A DNA stretch of 16,428 nucleotides from Candidatus Portnoyibacteriota bacterium (GTDB lineage Bacteria; Patescibacteriota; Minisyncoccia; Portnoybacterales; GWB1-42-6), in the NCBI GenBank assembly GCA_028717445.1, contig JAQUNU010000014.1, positions 1 through 16,428 of the forward strand, in the 5' to 3' direction. Each line of letters opens with the position of its first letter. Positions within the stretch are counted from its first letter, which is position 1. Positions 1 through 7,593 of this stretch are shown one piece after another. Both the position numbers and the translations under genes were made by a program. Under the pieces are notes generated by a model. That model was not told where the DNA came from and did no database searches. It worked only from the letters and a program-made list of their open reading frames with translations.

Positions 1-2541
1 GATATCGTGACCGATGGCGCGACAGTTTCGGGAACTTTCCCGGTCTCTGGCTCGATCCACTCGATTGCTGACGGCACTTTGGCCGGAGTTAGCTTTGCTA
101 CTACCTCCAATCCTGCTTCGGATGGCGCTCCCAATCCTCAAAATGAATTTGAGCTTTGGAACAACACCGTCTCGGTTACAACCAGAGCTGTCAACTTCAA
201 GTATTTGACCTTGAGGCAGATCGGCTCGATTGCTAACGCAGATTTGGCGAACTTCAAATTATATGTTGATGGCGTCCAGATTGGTTCGACTGTCGCCGCT
301 TTGGACAGCAACGGCTATGTCACTTTTGACATCACTAGCTCCCCCAAGAAATTGGAAGCGGGCAACAGAGTGTTCAAAGTGCTCGTAGACATTGTTGGCG
401 GTTCAACCAGAACCACCAGTTTGTCCTTGAGATACGCGGCTGACGCGATCTTCTCCGACACCGAATACGGCTCGACCATTTTGGTTCAGGCCAACAGCAC
501 CACCTTTACAGCCAGAACATCAACTGCTCAGACGATCGGCACAGGCACCCTGACCGTGACAAAGGCAACTGATTCTCCTTCAGTTTCAGTTGTTAATCTT
601 GCCTCAGGCGTTTCCTTGGCCAAATTCGATCTGAAAGCGGCTGGTGAATCCATCAAGATTGAAAACCTGACTGTAGGCGTCGTTGATAGTGAAAATAATG
701 CCGCCTTCACTTTGAGAAATGCGCAATTGTACGCCAATGGCGTGGCAGTTGGCAGCAGCTTCAGCTTGAAAGGCGAAGCAGACAGCACAGCGACTACGAC
801 TATCAACCTCGGTTCTTCCTTAATCATTGTTCCGGGTACCGTGACCTCTCTTGAGGTTAAGGCGGATATCTACGACAATGACGGGACAAACGACATCACA
901 ACTGGCGAAACGTTGCAAGCTTACATTTATACCGGTTCCGACAATGCCCAGAGATTAACTTCTTTGGGATACTTCGACGCACCGTCTGCTGATACTGCCG
1001 CAAACACCCTGACGATTAAGGCTGGTGGTATCACATTGGCCAAATACACGGGTTATGCCAATCAGACAGCGGTTGCTCCTAAGACGGCTTACAAATTAGG
1101 CGAATGGCGTCTGACTTCAGACACCTACGAAAACGTTAATTTGACCGCCTTGGAAATCGACTGGGATGATGCAACTGTTTCCGGACCGGATGTGGCCACT
1201 GACCTCTCGTCTTATTACATGACTTATGCCGATAAGACGACTGCGGTGAAGAGCACTGTTGCCAGCACCACTGATAGTTTCTCGATCAACTACACCCTGA
1301 CTGCCGGTCAGACGATCACGATTGCGGCTTACGCCAATGTCGCCTCGACTATTACCGGCACCTTGGCCGCTGATTTGACTATCCGTGGCACGGCTTCACA
1401 GTCTACCGCCACAGCTGATTCCAGCGAGACGCTGGGTCAGGTCATTACCTGGAGCTCTGGTTCATTCTCAACTGGCGCTCTTGAGGATCCTCTGGATCAG
1501 ATCGTTTATGGCAACCAGCTTGTCACGGCTGCCAAATACGAATTGACCGCTTCCAACGATGACTACACGCTGACGCAATTTGCGATCAGAGTTATCACTG
1601 GTTATGAGGCGGTTTCCGGAGTATTCCTTTATGACGGCGATACGGCTCTCAATCCTTCCGGCACTCCGATGAATGTATCGTATGCCACCACGACCGGTTT
1701 GAGTCTTTTGATTCCTGCCGGCACGACTAAGACCATCACTGTTAAGCTTCAGCTTAACAATATTGGCACTGGCTACGCTTCTTCAACGCTTAACGCTTCA
1801 ACCACTTTGGTTTCTGCGGTTGTGGCCAACAGTTCCGGAACGGTTACCTACAGCAACACAGTGCGCGACGGTAATGCGGTCTATGTCTTCAAGACATTCC
1901 CGACCTTAACCGCCCTAACTGTTGATGGCGCAATCACGAACGGCGCGAGCGAGGACGTCTTTAAGTTTAAAGTCGCTCCTTCATCGGCTGGTTCAGTTGC
2001 TTTGAAGCAAGTGAAACTCGGATTGAACTGGACTGACTTAGGTCCTTCCGAGGGAGCTCTTGAATTGGATTATGTTAAATTGTACAGAGGCGCGGTTGAC
2101 ATCAGCAGCGTGGTTAACATCACCGATGAAGATGGTAACACTGTTGAAGCTGGATCCGGTCTCGATGAAGACGATGAAGACGTCGTCATTCAATGGCCGA
2201 CCGAAGAAATCGTCAGCACTGAAACCACTTACACGTTGAAAGCTATTCCTCGTCTCTTCAACCAGGATACGACCAGCACCGATAGCGTTGTCGTGTCTAT
2301 AAATAATGACACAAGCGCTTTGGGCACCGCTTTCCTCCGATATGCGACTTTTGTCGACGGTATCTGGCAATTGAGCACTTCGGCATCATCGGTCATAGCT
2401 GGAACAGCGGCCGAATTCATTTGGTCTGACCGGTCATTAGTCGGTCACTCCGGTGTTTCTGGTTCGTCTTCTTCCGACTGGTATAACGGTTACTATCTGT
2501 TCGACCAGTTCACTGCTGGCACGATTCAGCTGGAACCCTAA
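1..2541 (+). CDS. Large secreted/surface repeat protein, 5' end missing
   Basis: This is the C-terminal 846 residues of a protein whose reading frame is open from base 1, so the GTG at base 7 is probably internal. Residue numbers here count from that GTG. The protein is rich in Thr, Ser, Ala, Val and Asp and has no cysteine, which suits an exported beta-sandwich protein. I see about five divergent copies of one module, each with a strand like LAKFDL (204-209) or AAKYEL (508-513), a turn strand like LYVDG (85-89), LYANG (241-245) or LYDGD (541-545), and a strand after an AG or PG turn (117-129, 275-288, 432-445, 570-583). Acidic loops at 289-297 and 707-726 could bind calcium. The tail has FIWSD (804-808) and DWYNGYY (824-830). 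There is no LPXTG and no C-terminal membrane helix, so the anchor is unknown. It may be an S-layer or other cell-surface protein. No named family is recognised. Confidence 0.85.
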   Translation, partial: DIVTDGATVSGTFPVSGSIHSIADGTLAGVSFATTSNPASDGAPNPQNEFELWNNTVSVTTRAVNFKYLTLRQIGSIANADLANFKLYVDGVQIGSTVAALDSNGYVTFDITSSPKKLEAGNRVFKVLVDIVGGSTRTTSLSLRYAADAIFSDTEYGSTILVQANSTTFTARTSTAQTIGTGTLTVTKATDSPSVSVVNLASGVSLAKFDLKAAGESIKIENLTVGVVDSENNAAFTLRNAQLYANGVAVGSSFSLKGEADSTATTTINLGSSLIIVPGTVTSLEVKADIYDNDGTNDITTGETLQAYIYTGSDNAQRLTSLGYFDAPSADTAANTLTIKAGGITLAKYTGYANQTAVAPKTAYKLGEWRLTSDTYENVNLTALEIDWDDATVSGPDVATDLSSYYMTYADKTTAVKSTVASTTDSFSINYTLTAGQTITIAAYANVASTITGTLAADLTIRGTASQSTATADSSETLGQVITWSSGSFSTGALEDPLDQIVYGNQLVTAAKYELTASNDDYTLTQFAIRVITGYEAVSGVFLYDGDTALNPSGTPMNVSYATTTGLSLLIPAGTTKTITVKLQLNNIGTGYASSTLNASTTLVSAVVANSSGTVTYSNTVRDGNAVYVFKTFPTLTALTVDGAITNGASEDVFKFKVAPSSAGSVALKQVKLGLNWTDLGPSEGALELDYVKLYRGAVDISSVVNITDEDGNTVEAGSGLDEDDEDVVIQWPTEEIVSTETTYTLKAIPRLFNQDTTSTDSVVVSINNDTSALGTAFLRYATFVDGIWQLSTSASSVIAGTAAEFIWSDRSLVGHSGVSGSSSSDWYNGYYLFDQFTAGTIQLEP

Positions 2542-2590
2542 TACTAGGCTAAGCTTTATCAATTTGATTTATCGGATTGATTAAGCGAAA

Positions 2591-2629
2591 ACACCCCGCC
2601 CGGCAACTGCTGGGCGGGGTTGTTTTTTT
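2591..2629 (+). terminator. Strong intrinsic terminator after the surface protein gene
   Basis: A GC-rich hairpin pairs 2593-2604 with 2609-2620 (12 bp including one G-T pair, core CCCCGCCC/GGGCGGGG) around an AACT loop, and a T-rich tract follows to 2629. It lies about 50 bases after the stop codon of the surface protein. It should insulate that gene from the downstream membrane-protein pair. Confidence 0.92.
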
Positions 2630-2648
2630 AGGAAGGATTTGATATATT
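2620..2648 (+). promoter_or_regulatory. Candidate promoter for the Wzy_C/TPR gene pair
   Basis: TTGTTT (2620-2625) and TATATT (2643-2648) are separated by 17 bases and lie 27 bases before the ATG at 2675. The -35 box overlaps the T tract of the terminator. A new promoter is expected here because the terminator isolates the next genes, but the region is so AT-rich that a chance match is possible. Confidence 0.4.
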
Positions 2649-2674
2649 TAAAGAAAATTTAAAAATAATTTAAA

Positions 2675-4873
2675 ATGATCATTAAAGAATCCTTTTTCAA
2701 AAAAATCCTCCAATTTATATTTTTTGCCGCACTGGCCTCGCCTTTAATAGTCGACACCCGATTATTTTTTCCCTATGTCACGGCCAGCGGTCTTTTTTTC
2801 AGAATAACAACCGCGTTTTTGTTTTTTGGCTGGCTGATTTTTGTGATCAAATTTCCAAAAAACAGACCCCGGCTTAATTTATTGCTTGTCGCGTTCGGCG
2901 TCTATATGCTGGCGCTTCTGGCCGCCGTTCTTTTTAGCCAAAGCCGTTTTTTGAGCTTCTGGGGCGATGCCGAAAGAATGATGGGCTATTGGGGCATGCT
3001 TCATTTGTTCATTTTATTCCTGGCCGGCTCGACTCTTTTTAGGGAAGAAAAAGAAAAACGGGCGCTTTTGCATTTTTTCCTGGCGGTCAGTTCTGTGGTC
3101 GCGATCTATGGCCTTTTTCAGAAAATAGGTTGGGCGCCATTGCAGGAAGGGTTCTCAAGAATCCAGTCAACCCTGGGCAACTCTTCTTATTTGGGCGCCT
3201 ATCTGATCTTCGGTTTGTTTTTTTCCGCTTATTTCTTTTTTAAAAATTATAAAAACACTGCCTCGCGTCTGATTTTTGGCGGCGCTTTTTCGATCCAGGC
3301 TTTGGCTATTTTCTTCAGCGGGACGCGGGCTGTTTTTTTAGGCTGCGCTTTTGGCGCTGTTTTTATTCTCGCGGTCCTCTTGGTTAAATCAAAAAACAGG
3401 CATGCCAAAAAGACGGCTTTAGCCGGGCTAATCCTGTTCTTTATTTTTTACGGCTTTATTTATTTAAATAGCGAGAAAAGCTGGATGCCGGCCAAGGCAT
3501 ACGTCCAAAGAATAACGCAGATTTCTTTAAGGGACGCGACTTTTCAGCAGCGCTTGATGGCTTGGAATTGGGGCTTGAAAGGCTTTTTGGAAAGACCAGT
3601 TTTGGGCTGGGGCCCGGAAAATTTCGCTGAGCCGTTCAATAAGCATTTTGAGGCAAAATATTATAACTTTGCCACGGAAGAATATTTTAAACGGGCGCAT
3701 AATTTTGTTGTCGAGCATTTGGCAACTGCCGGCGTTTTTGGTCTTGCGGCCTATTTTTTCTTTCTTTCCTCGGTCTTTTATTTTATCGTCAAAAAATTCA
3801 AACAAAACCGAGATTCTGTTTATTTGGCTTTTTTCGGCGGTTTGTTCGTCGCCTATCTGGGGCAAAGTCTCTTCATGTTCGATATGCTTCCTTCTTTGCT
3901 CGGATTCCTTGTTTTTTTATTGGCGATTGATCTGCCTAAGGCGCCGGCGGAAAACCAGCGCGCGATTTCAGAAATCTCCCTCGCTCCGCTATTGGTGTTG
4001 GCGCTGGCTGTTTTCGGATTTTATCTGAATAATTTTATTTTGCAGCCTTATCGCGCGATAAAAGACGTTGTTACGGGCCAGATTTTACTAGTTCAGAATA
4101 ATTATCGGGGAATGGATTATATCAAAAGAGCGACCCAATACGGGACTTTCGTTGATCTGGATATCCGGTCTGGCGCGGCCAATAATATTTATAATTTTTA
4201 TTTAGTCGGCGGGCAAAAAGAAAAAAGAACGGAAGATATCGAATTTGCGGTGAATCTTTATAAGAAAAACCTCCAAGCCGCGCCCAATGACACTTATTAT
4301 AATTACAAAATCGCGGAGATTTTAAACATGCGCTACGCCGTTAATTTAGATGAACGTTTTCGGGACGAAGCGGCAATGTATATCCAAAAAAGTATCAATA
4401 CTTCTCCAAGCCGGGCCAGGGTTTATTACATCCAGGTTGAGAATTTGCTGTTCGCCGGTGATTTTGACCAGGCGGTTAAAGTTGCCAGTTATGCCGTTAG
4501 TTTGAATGAAAGATTAGGCGAATCTTGGTGGGAGCTGGCCAAGGTTTATTATCTGAAGCAGGATTTCCCGAGTGTGAAAAAATACGTCTTAAAAGCTTTC
4601 GAAACCAATTACTATCTCTCGGAAAAAACCTTGAAGGATTTAGAGCTGGTGTTTGAGCCGTACGCGAGCAAAGAAAATCAAATTGAATATTTCGAACTAT
4701 TCTCAAAAGATTATGATTTGAAAAATTATATCTACGATTCAAGTTTGGCAAATCTGTATTATGAGATGGGGAATAAAGAAGAAGCTGTCTTCCACGCCCG
4801 CCGCGCGGCCGAATTAAATCCGGCAATAAAAGATCAGGTCGAAAAATTTATCCAAAAAGTTGAAGCGTTTTAA
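2675..4873 (+). CDS. O-antigen ligase/polymerase (Wzy_C) family membrane protein with C-terminal TPRs
   Basis: A 732-residue protein with many hydrophobic segments over residues 10-455 and a soluble C-terminal part. Wzy_C-type signatures are visible: STLGNSSYLGAY (165-176), SGTRAVFLG (215-223), QRLMAW (292-297), PVLGWGPENF (308-317) and RAHN (340-343), then TAGVFG. Members of this superfamily (WaaL ligases, Wzy polymerases, PglL-type protein O-oligosaccharyltransferases) move lipid-linked glycans on the outer face of the cytoplasmic membrane. TPR-like helical pairs occur at 540-579, 580-613, 614-646 and 685-717. The start at 2675 gives a full-length N terminus; the leader is AT-rich with no Shine-Dalgarno. 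Its paralogue starts 17 bases after its stop. Whether it ligates, polymerises or glycosylates protein cannot be told from sequence. The superfamily call is firm. Confidence 0.88.
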   Translation: MIIKESFFKKILQFIFFAALASPLIVDTRLFFPYVTASGLFFRITTAFLFFGWLIFVIKFPKNRPRLNLLLVAFGVYMLALLAAVLFSQSRFLSFWGDAERMMGYWGMLHLFILFLAGSTLFREEKEKRALLHFFLAVSSVVAIYGLFQKIGWAPLQEGFSRIQSTLGNSSYLGAYLIFGLFFSAYFFFKNYKNTASRLIFGGAFSIQALAIFFSGTRAVFLGCAFGAVFILAVLLVKSKNRHAKKTALAGLILFFIFYGFIYLNSEKSWMPAKAYVQRITQISLRDATFQQRLMAWNWGLKGFLERPVLGWGPENFAEPFNKHFEAKYYNFATEEYFKRAHNFVVEHLATAGVFGLAAYFFFLSSVFYFIVKKFKQNRDSVYLAFFGGLFVAYLGQSLFMFDMLPSLLGFLVFLLAIDLPKAPAENQRAISEISLAPLLVLALAVFGFYLNNFILQPYRAIKDVVTGQILLVQNNYRGMDYIKRATQYGTFVDLDIRSGAANNIYNFYLVGGQKEKRTEDIEFAVNLYKKNLQAAPNDTYYNYKIAEILNMRYAVNLDERFRDEAAMYIQKSINTSPSRARVYYIQVENLLFAGDFDQAVKVASYAVSLNERLGESWWELAKVYYLKQDFPSVKKYVLKAFETNYYLSEKTLKDLELVFEPYASKENQIEYFELFSKDYDLKNYIYDSSLANLYYEMGNKEEAVFHARRAAELNPAIKDQVEKFIQKVEAF

Positions 4874-4890
4874 AATTTAAAACTAAATTT

Positions 4891-7125
4891 ATGTTTATTT
4901 CCGCAAAAAATCTATTGTATTTTATTAAAGCCTGCATTTTTTTTTCTTTTTTGACGCCTTTGATTGTCAGCGACAAATTCATTTTCCCATTCGTTTTTCC
5001 AAAGACCGCGGCCTTTCAAATCCTAGTTGAAGTTATGGTCTTGGCCTGGGTTTTCTTGATGGCGGAAAACCATCAATACCGGCCCGCCTTGAGCCGGCTT
5101 GCCTGGGCGATCGGGATTTTTTTGGCGATTGCTTTTATTTCTTCGATCCTTGGGGTCAATTTTTCGCACAGTTTTTGGAGCAATTACGAAAGGATGACCG
5201 GTCTTTTCACACTTCTGCATTATTTTGCTTATTTTATGGTTCTTGCTTCGGTGATGAAGACCAAGAAAGACTGGCTTTTTCTTTTTGACGGATTCATTGG
5301 CGCCGGCATCATCGTTTCTTTTATCGCGCTTTTTCAGCAGCTGGGCCTGGGCATTTATTTGTCTGGCCAGGGCCGCGTTTCCGCTTCTCTTGGTAACCCC
5401 GCATACCTTGCGGCTTACATGCTGTTTATTCTTTTTGCCATTGTTTTCATGTTTTTTCAGCGCCGAGAACGGAACTTCCGCTTTTACTATGGCGCGGTTT
5501 TTGCTTTTTCCATGCTCATTTTTTATTTGACAAAAACCAGGGGCGCAATGCTGGGTTTGGCGATCGGCCTTGGCGTTTTTTTTCTGGCCATGATTTTTTG
5601 GCCTAAAACAGCCAATATGAATGAGTCCCTTTCCGCCTTCGGCAGAAAAATGCGAAAGATCGCTTTGGCGGCCCTGATCGGTTTGGTTCTGTTTTTTTCT
5701 TTCCTTTATTTTGGCCGCGACAGCACGCTGGTTAATTCTTCCGATGGTTTGTCGCGCTTGGCGCATATTTCCTTTACCGAGGGCACGACCCAGACCCGGC
5801 TTTTGGCCTGGAAGCTTTCCTGGCAAGGATTTAAGGAAAAACCAATCCTGGGCTGGGGTTGGGAAAATTACAACGTGGTCTTCAATAAATATTACGACCC
5901 CTTGCTCTATCCGACTGAAAACTGGTTTGACCGCGCCCACAATCTCGTGTTTGACCTTTTGGTGGCCACGGGCGCGATCGGTTTTATCGGTTATTTTGGG
6001 ATTTTCGCGACGGCGATTTGGCTTTTATGGAAAGCTTTCCGTCGGCAAAAACTGGACTTTTTCAACTTTGCCCTGATTTCTGCTCTGATTGCCGCCTATC
6101 TTTTTCAGGATCTTTTCGTTTTCGACATGCTCTTTTCTTATCTGCCGCTTTTTACAATTCTCGCTTTTATAAACTGGATAAGCGTGCCGGTTTCACAAAA
6201 GGAAATAAAACCGCTTAAACTTAACGCTTTTGCCAAAATATTGGCTGTTGGCGCTTTTATTTTTATCGTTTTTTTCGGCAGCATCAAGCCTGGTTTGGCC
6301 AACATCAGCGGGATAAAAGCCATGTCTTCGGGTAATCTCGGGATAGACGTTGTCACCAATAATTTTAAAAGGGCTTTTGAATACGGAACTTTTGGCCGGT
6401 TCGAGATCCGCTTACAGGTGTTTGAATCGGCAAAAAATCTATTGGGAAACTATGAGCAGTATAATGATGAACAAAAAAAGATCGTGGCCGATTTTACGAA
6501 TTTTGCCCTGCAAGAAGCGGAAAAAACTTTGAAAGAACAGCCGCTGGATACGCGCTATAATCTTATCATCGGACAGCTTTTTTTGGCCGCGGCTCAGGTC
6601 GATCCCGCCAACATCAGGCGGGCCAACGATATTCTTGAGATGGTTCTTAGCCAAAGCCCCAACCGGCAGATTACGCTTTTTTCTTTGGGCGAAGCGACCA
6701 TTAGGAACGGTAATATAGAAAAAGGGCTTTCGTATTTTCAAAGAGCCATTGATCTGAATAATAAAATTCTGGAGCCGCATTGGAATCTGGCGCTGATTTA
6801 TTTTTCTATCGGCGATGAGCAAAAAGGGAGGGAAAAACTCGATGAAATAACCGCGAAATTCGGGGTAAATGCTTTTGACGCTGACATGCTTAGGCGTCTA
6901 GGCGCTGTTTTCATCACTTACAAAGATTACGGCACCGCTAATTTTTACCTTGATAAGGCGCTTGAACTTAACCCTAACGACGCCAACGCCTATGTCGGCC
7001 TGGCCGGACTATATTTGGGCCAGGGGGACAAACAAAGGGCCAAAAACGCCATCCAAAAAGCCGCCCAGCTCAATCCTGATTTGAAACCTCTGGAAGAGCA
7101 GTATCTCAAAAAACTCGGGGAATAA
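4891..7125 (+). CDS. Second O-antigen ligase/polymerase (Wzy_C) family protein with C-terminal TPRs
   Basis: A 744-residue paralogue of the preceding gene with the same architecture. The membrane region spans about residues 8-465, with GNPAYLAAY (168-176), KTRGAMLG (215-222), TRLLAW (302-307), PILGWGWENY (318-327), RAHN (348-351) and TGAIGFIGY (360-368). The TPR region is clearer than in its partner: 591-624, 625-653, 664-697 and 698-730, the last two closing with LNPND- and LNPD-type ends. Both paralogues share TPLIV/SPLIV near the N terminus and a KRAxxYGTF motif just after the last membrane segment (493-501 here). It is probably co-transcribed with the upstream copy. The duplication suggests split roles, for example polymerase and ligase, or two acceptor specificities; this is inference. 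A terminator-like hairpin follows 73 bases after the stop. Confidence 0.88.
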   Translation: MFISAKNLLYFIKACIFFSFLTPLIVSDKFIFPFVFPKTAAFQILVEVMVLAWVFLMAENHQYRPALSRLAWAIGIFLAIAFISSILGVNFSHSFWSNYERMTGLFTLLHYFAYFMVLASVMKTKKDWLFLFDGFIGAGIIVSFIALFQQLGLGIYLSGQGRVSASLGNPAYLAAYMLFILFAIVFMFFQRRERNFRFYYGAVFAFSMLIFYLTKTRGAMLGLAIGLGVFFLAMIFWPKTANMNESLSAFGRKMRKIALAALIGLVLFFSFLYFGRDSTLVNSSDGLSRLAHISFTEGTTQTRLLAWKLSWQGFKEKPILGWGWENYNVVFNKYYDPLLYPTENWFDRAHNLVFDLLVATGAIGFIGYFGIFATAIWLLWKAFRRQKLDFFNFALISALIAAYLFQDLFVFDMLFSYLPLFTILAFINWISVPVSQKEIKPLKLNAFAKILAVGAFIFIVFFGSIKPGLANISGIKAMSSGNLGIDVVTNNFKRAFEYGTFGRFEIRLQVFESAKNLLGNYEQYNDEQKKIVADFTNFALQEAEKTLKEQPLDTRYNLIIGQLFLAAAQVDPANIRRANDILEMVLSQSPNRQITLFSLGEATIRNGNIEKGLSYFQRAIDLNNKILEPHWNLALIYFSIGDEQKGREKLDEITAKFGVNAFDADMLRRLGAVFITYKDYGTANFYLDKALELNPNDANAYVGLAGLYLGQGDKQRAKNAIQKAAQLNPDLKPLEEQYLKKLGE

Positions 7126-7140
7126 ATGTTTTGAGGAAAA

Positions 7141-7149
7141 TTATCCACA
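7141..7149 (+). other. Single exact DnaA-box match
   Basis: TTATCCACA matches the consensus DnaA box exactly. It lies 16 bases after the stop of the second Wzy_C gene and 9 bases before a candidate -35 box. I saw no cluster of further boxes, so this is not evidence of an origin. One such 9-mer in a window of this size could arise by chance. Confidence 0.3.
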
Positions 7150-7157
7150 ATGGTCAG

Positions 7158-7186
7158 TTGTTGGGTTATTGGGAAATATTTATAAT
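7158..7186 (+). promoter_or_regulatory. Candidate sigma-70-type promoter
   Basis: TTGTTG (7158-7163), a 17-base spacer and a perfect TATAAT (7181-7186). Transcription would start near 7193 and meet the hairpin at 7198-7223 almost at once. It would therefore make either a very short RNA or a leader with an attenuator-like hairpin for the small gene at 7294. Confidence 0.45.
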
Positions 7187-7197
7187 AAGATAGGTTG

Positions 7198-7231
7198 AAC
7201 CAGCCCTTGTTTAAAGGTTGGTTTATTTTTT
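7198..7231 (+). terminator. Intrinsic terminator-like hairpin after the Wzy_C/TPR pair
   Basis: AACCAGCC (7198-7205) pairs with GGTTGGTT (7216-7223), with one G-T pair. A C-A mismatch and two A-T pairs extend it inward around a GTTT loop, and a T-rich run continues to 7231. It most likely ends the transcript of the two membrane-protein genes. Confidence 0.7.
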
Positions 7232-7251
7232 AAAATTTTAAAATCCTTTTT

Positions 7252-7260
7252 TGGTAAAAT
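7252..7260 (+). promoter_or_regulatory. Candidate extended -10 promoter for the small membrane protein
   Basis: TGGTAAAAT is an extended -10 element (TGn plus TAAAAT) lying 33 bases before the ATG at 7294. No good -35 box precedes it, as is usual for extended -10 promoters. A similar TGGTAAAAAT lies upstream of the epimerase gene at 8776. Confidence 0.35.
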
Positions 7261-7293
7261 AATTTGGCAGAAAAGGATAGTCAAATAAGATCT

Positions 7294-7446
7294 ATGAGAA
7301 AAAGACTAGTTATCTGTTTAAGCATTATCATTGTTTTGGCCGGCGCGTTTTTTTATTGTGAGGATTGGTGGGGAAAGAAGAAAATAAAAATTCAGATGGG
7401 TCAGGCCTCCCCGGATTTCCCTTGGAGCGATTATTCGCAAAAATAA
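7294..7446 (+). CDS. Small single-TM protein, 50 aa, possibly a truncated N terminus
   Basis: I start this frame at the ATG at 7294 rather than the TTG at 7264, because the basic start MRKR followed directly by a hydrophobic helix (residues 5-21) makes a proper signal anchor. A purine-rich AAAAGGATAG lies 14 bases upstream, too far for a standard Shine-Dalgarno. After the helix come a Trp pair (25-26), a Lys cluster (28-30, 32) and a tail with SPDFPWSDYSQ (39-49). From memory, tails of this kind occur just after the TM helix in longer membrane-anchored proteins of Parcubacteria, so the stop after residue 50 may mark a truncated gene. The bases after the stop are very AT-rich and extend the frame no further. 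It is flanked by a terminator on each side, so it is an independent unit. Function unknown. Confidence 0.5.
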   Translation: MRKRLVICLSIIIVLAGAFFYCEDWWGKKKIKIQMGQASPDFPWSDYSQK

Positions 7447-7465
7447 ATTTATAAAAGAAAAAGTA

Positions 7466-7495
7466 TTGATTTTTTTATATAGAATTTATTAGTAT
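7466..7495 (+). promoter_or_regulatory. Possible promoter of a short RNA ending at 7581
   Basis: TTGATT (7466-7471) and TAGTAT (7490-7495) are 18 bases apart. Transcription from about 7502 would end at the hairpin at 7557-7581, giving an RNA of about 80 bases that starts with an ATTATCA/TGATAAT inverted repeat (7508-7514 with 7524-7530). The stretch is extremely AT-rich, so this is weak. Confidence 0.2.
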
Positions 7496-7556
7496 GTGTC
7501 TATATTTATTATCAATGTGTAGATGATAATATCTGTGAATTGAAATTAAGTAATTA

Positions 7557-7581
7557 AAAAAAGGCCCTTGTGGCCTTTTTT
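7557..7581. terminator. Bidirectional intrinsic terminator between convergent genes
   Basis: AAAAAAGGCC (7557-7566) pairs with GGCCTTTTTT (7572-7581) around a 5-base loop. The A run on one side and the T run on the other let it work in both directions. It would end the small plus-strand gene (stop at 7446) and the minus-strand glycosyltransferase (stop at 7594). Confidence 0.85.
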
Positions 7582-7593
7582 ATTGAATCAAAA

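Noticed and set aside
5023..5940. 305-codon open frame on the minus strand
   Set aside because: It lies wholly inside the Wzy_C/TPR gene at 4891-7125, is rich in Lys, Gln and Asn with no fold pattern, and is the mirror of Phe/Leu-rich membrane codons. It is a shadow frame.
7141..7149. Replication origin suggested by the DnaA box
   Set aside because: Only one box was seen, with no dnaA or dnaN nearby and no iterated boxes. It is kept only as a regulatory possibility.
7264..7293. TTG start adding 10 residues to the small membrane protein
   Set aside because: The added residues are polar and acidic ahead of the MRKR signal-anchor start. The ATG at 7294 gives the expected topology.
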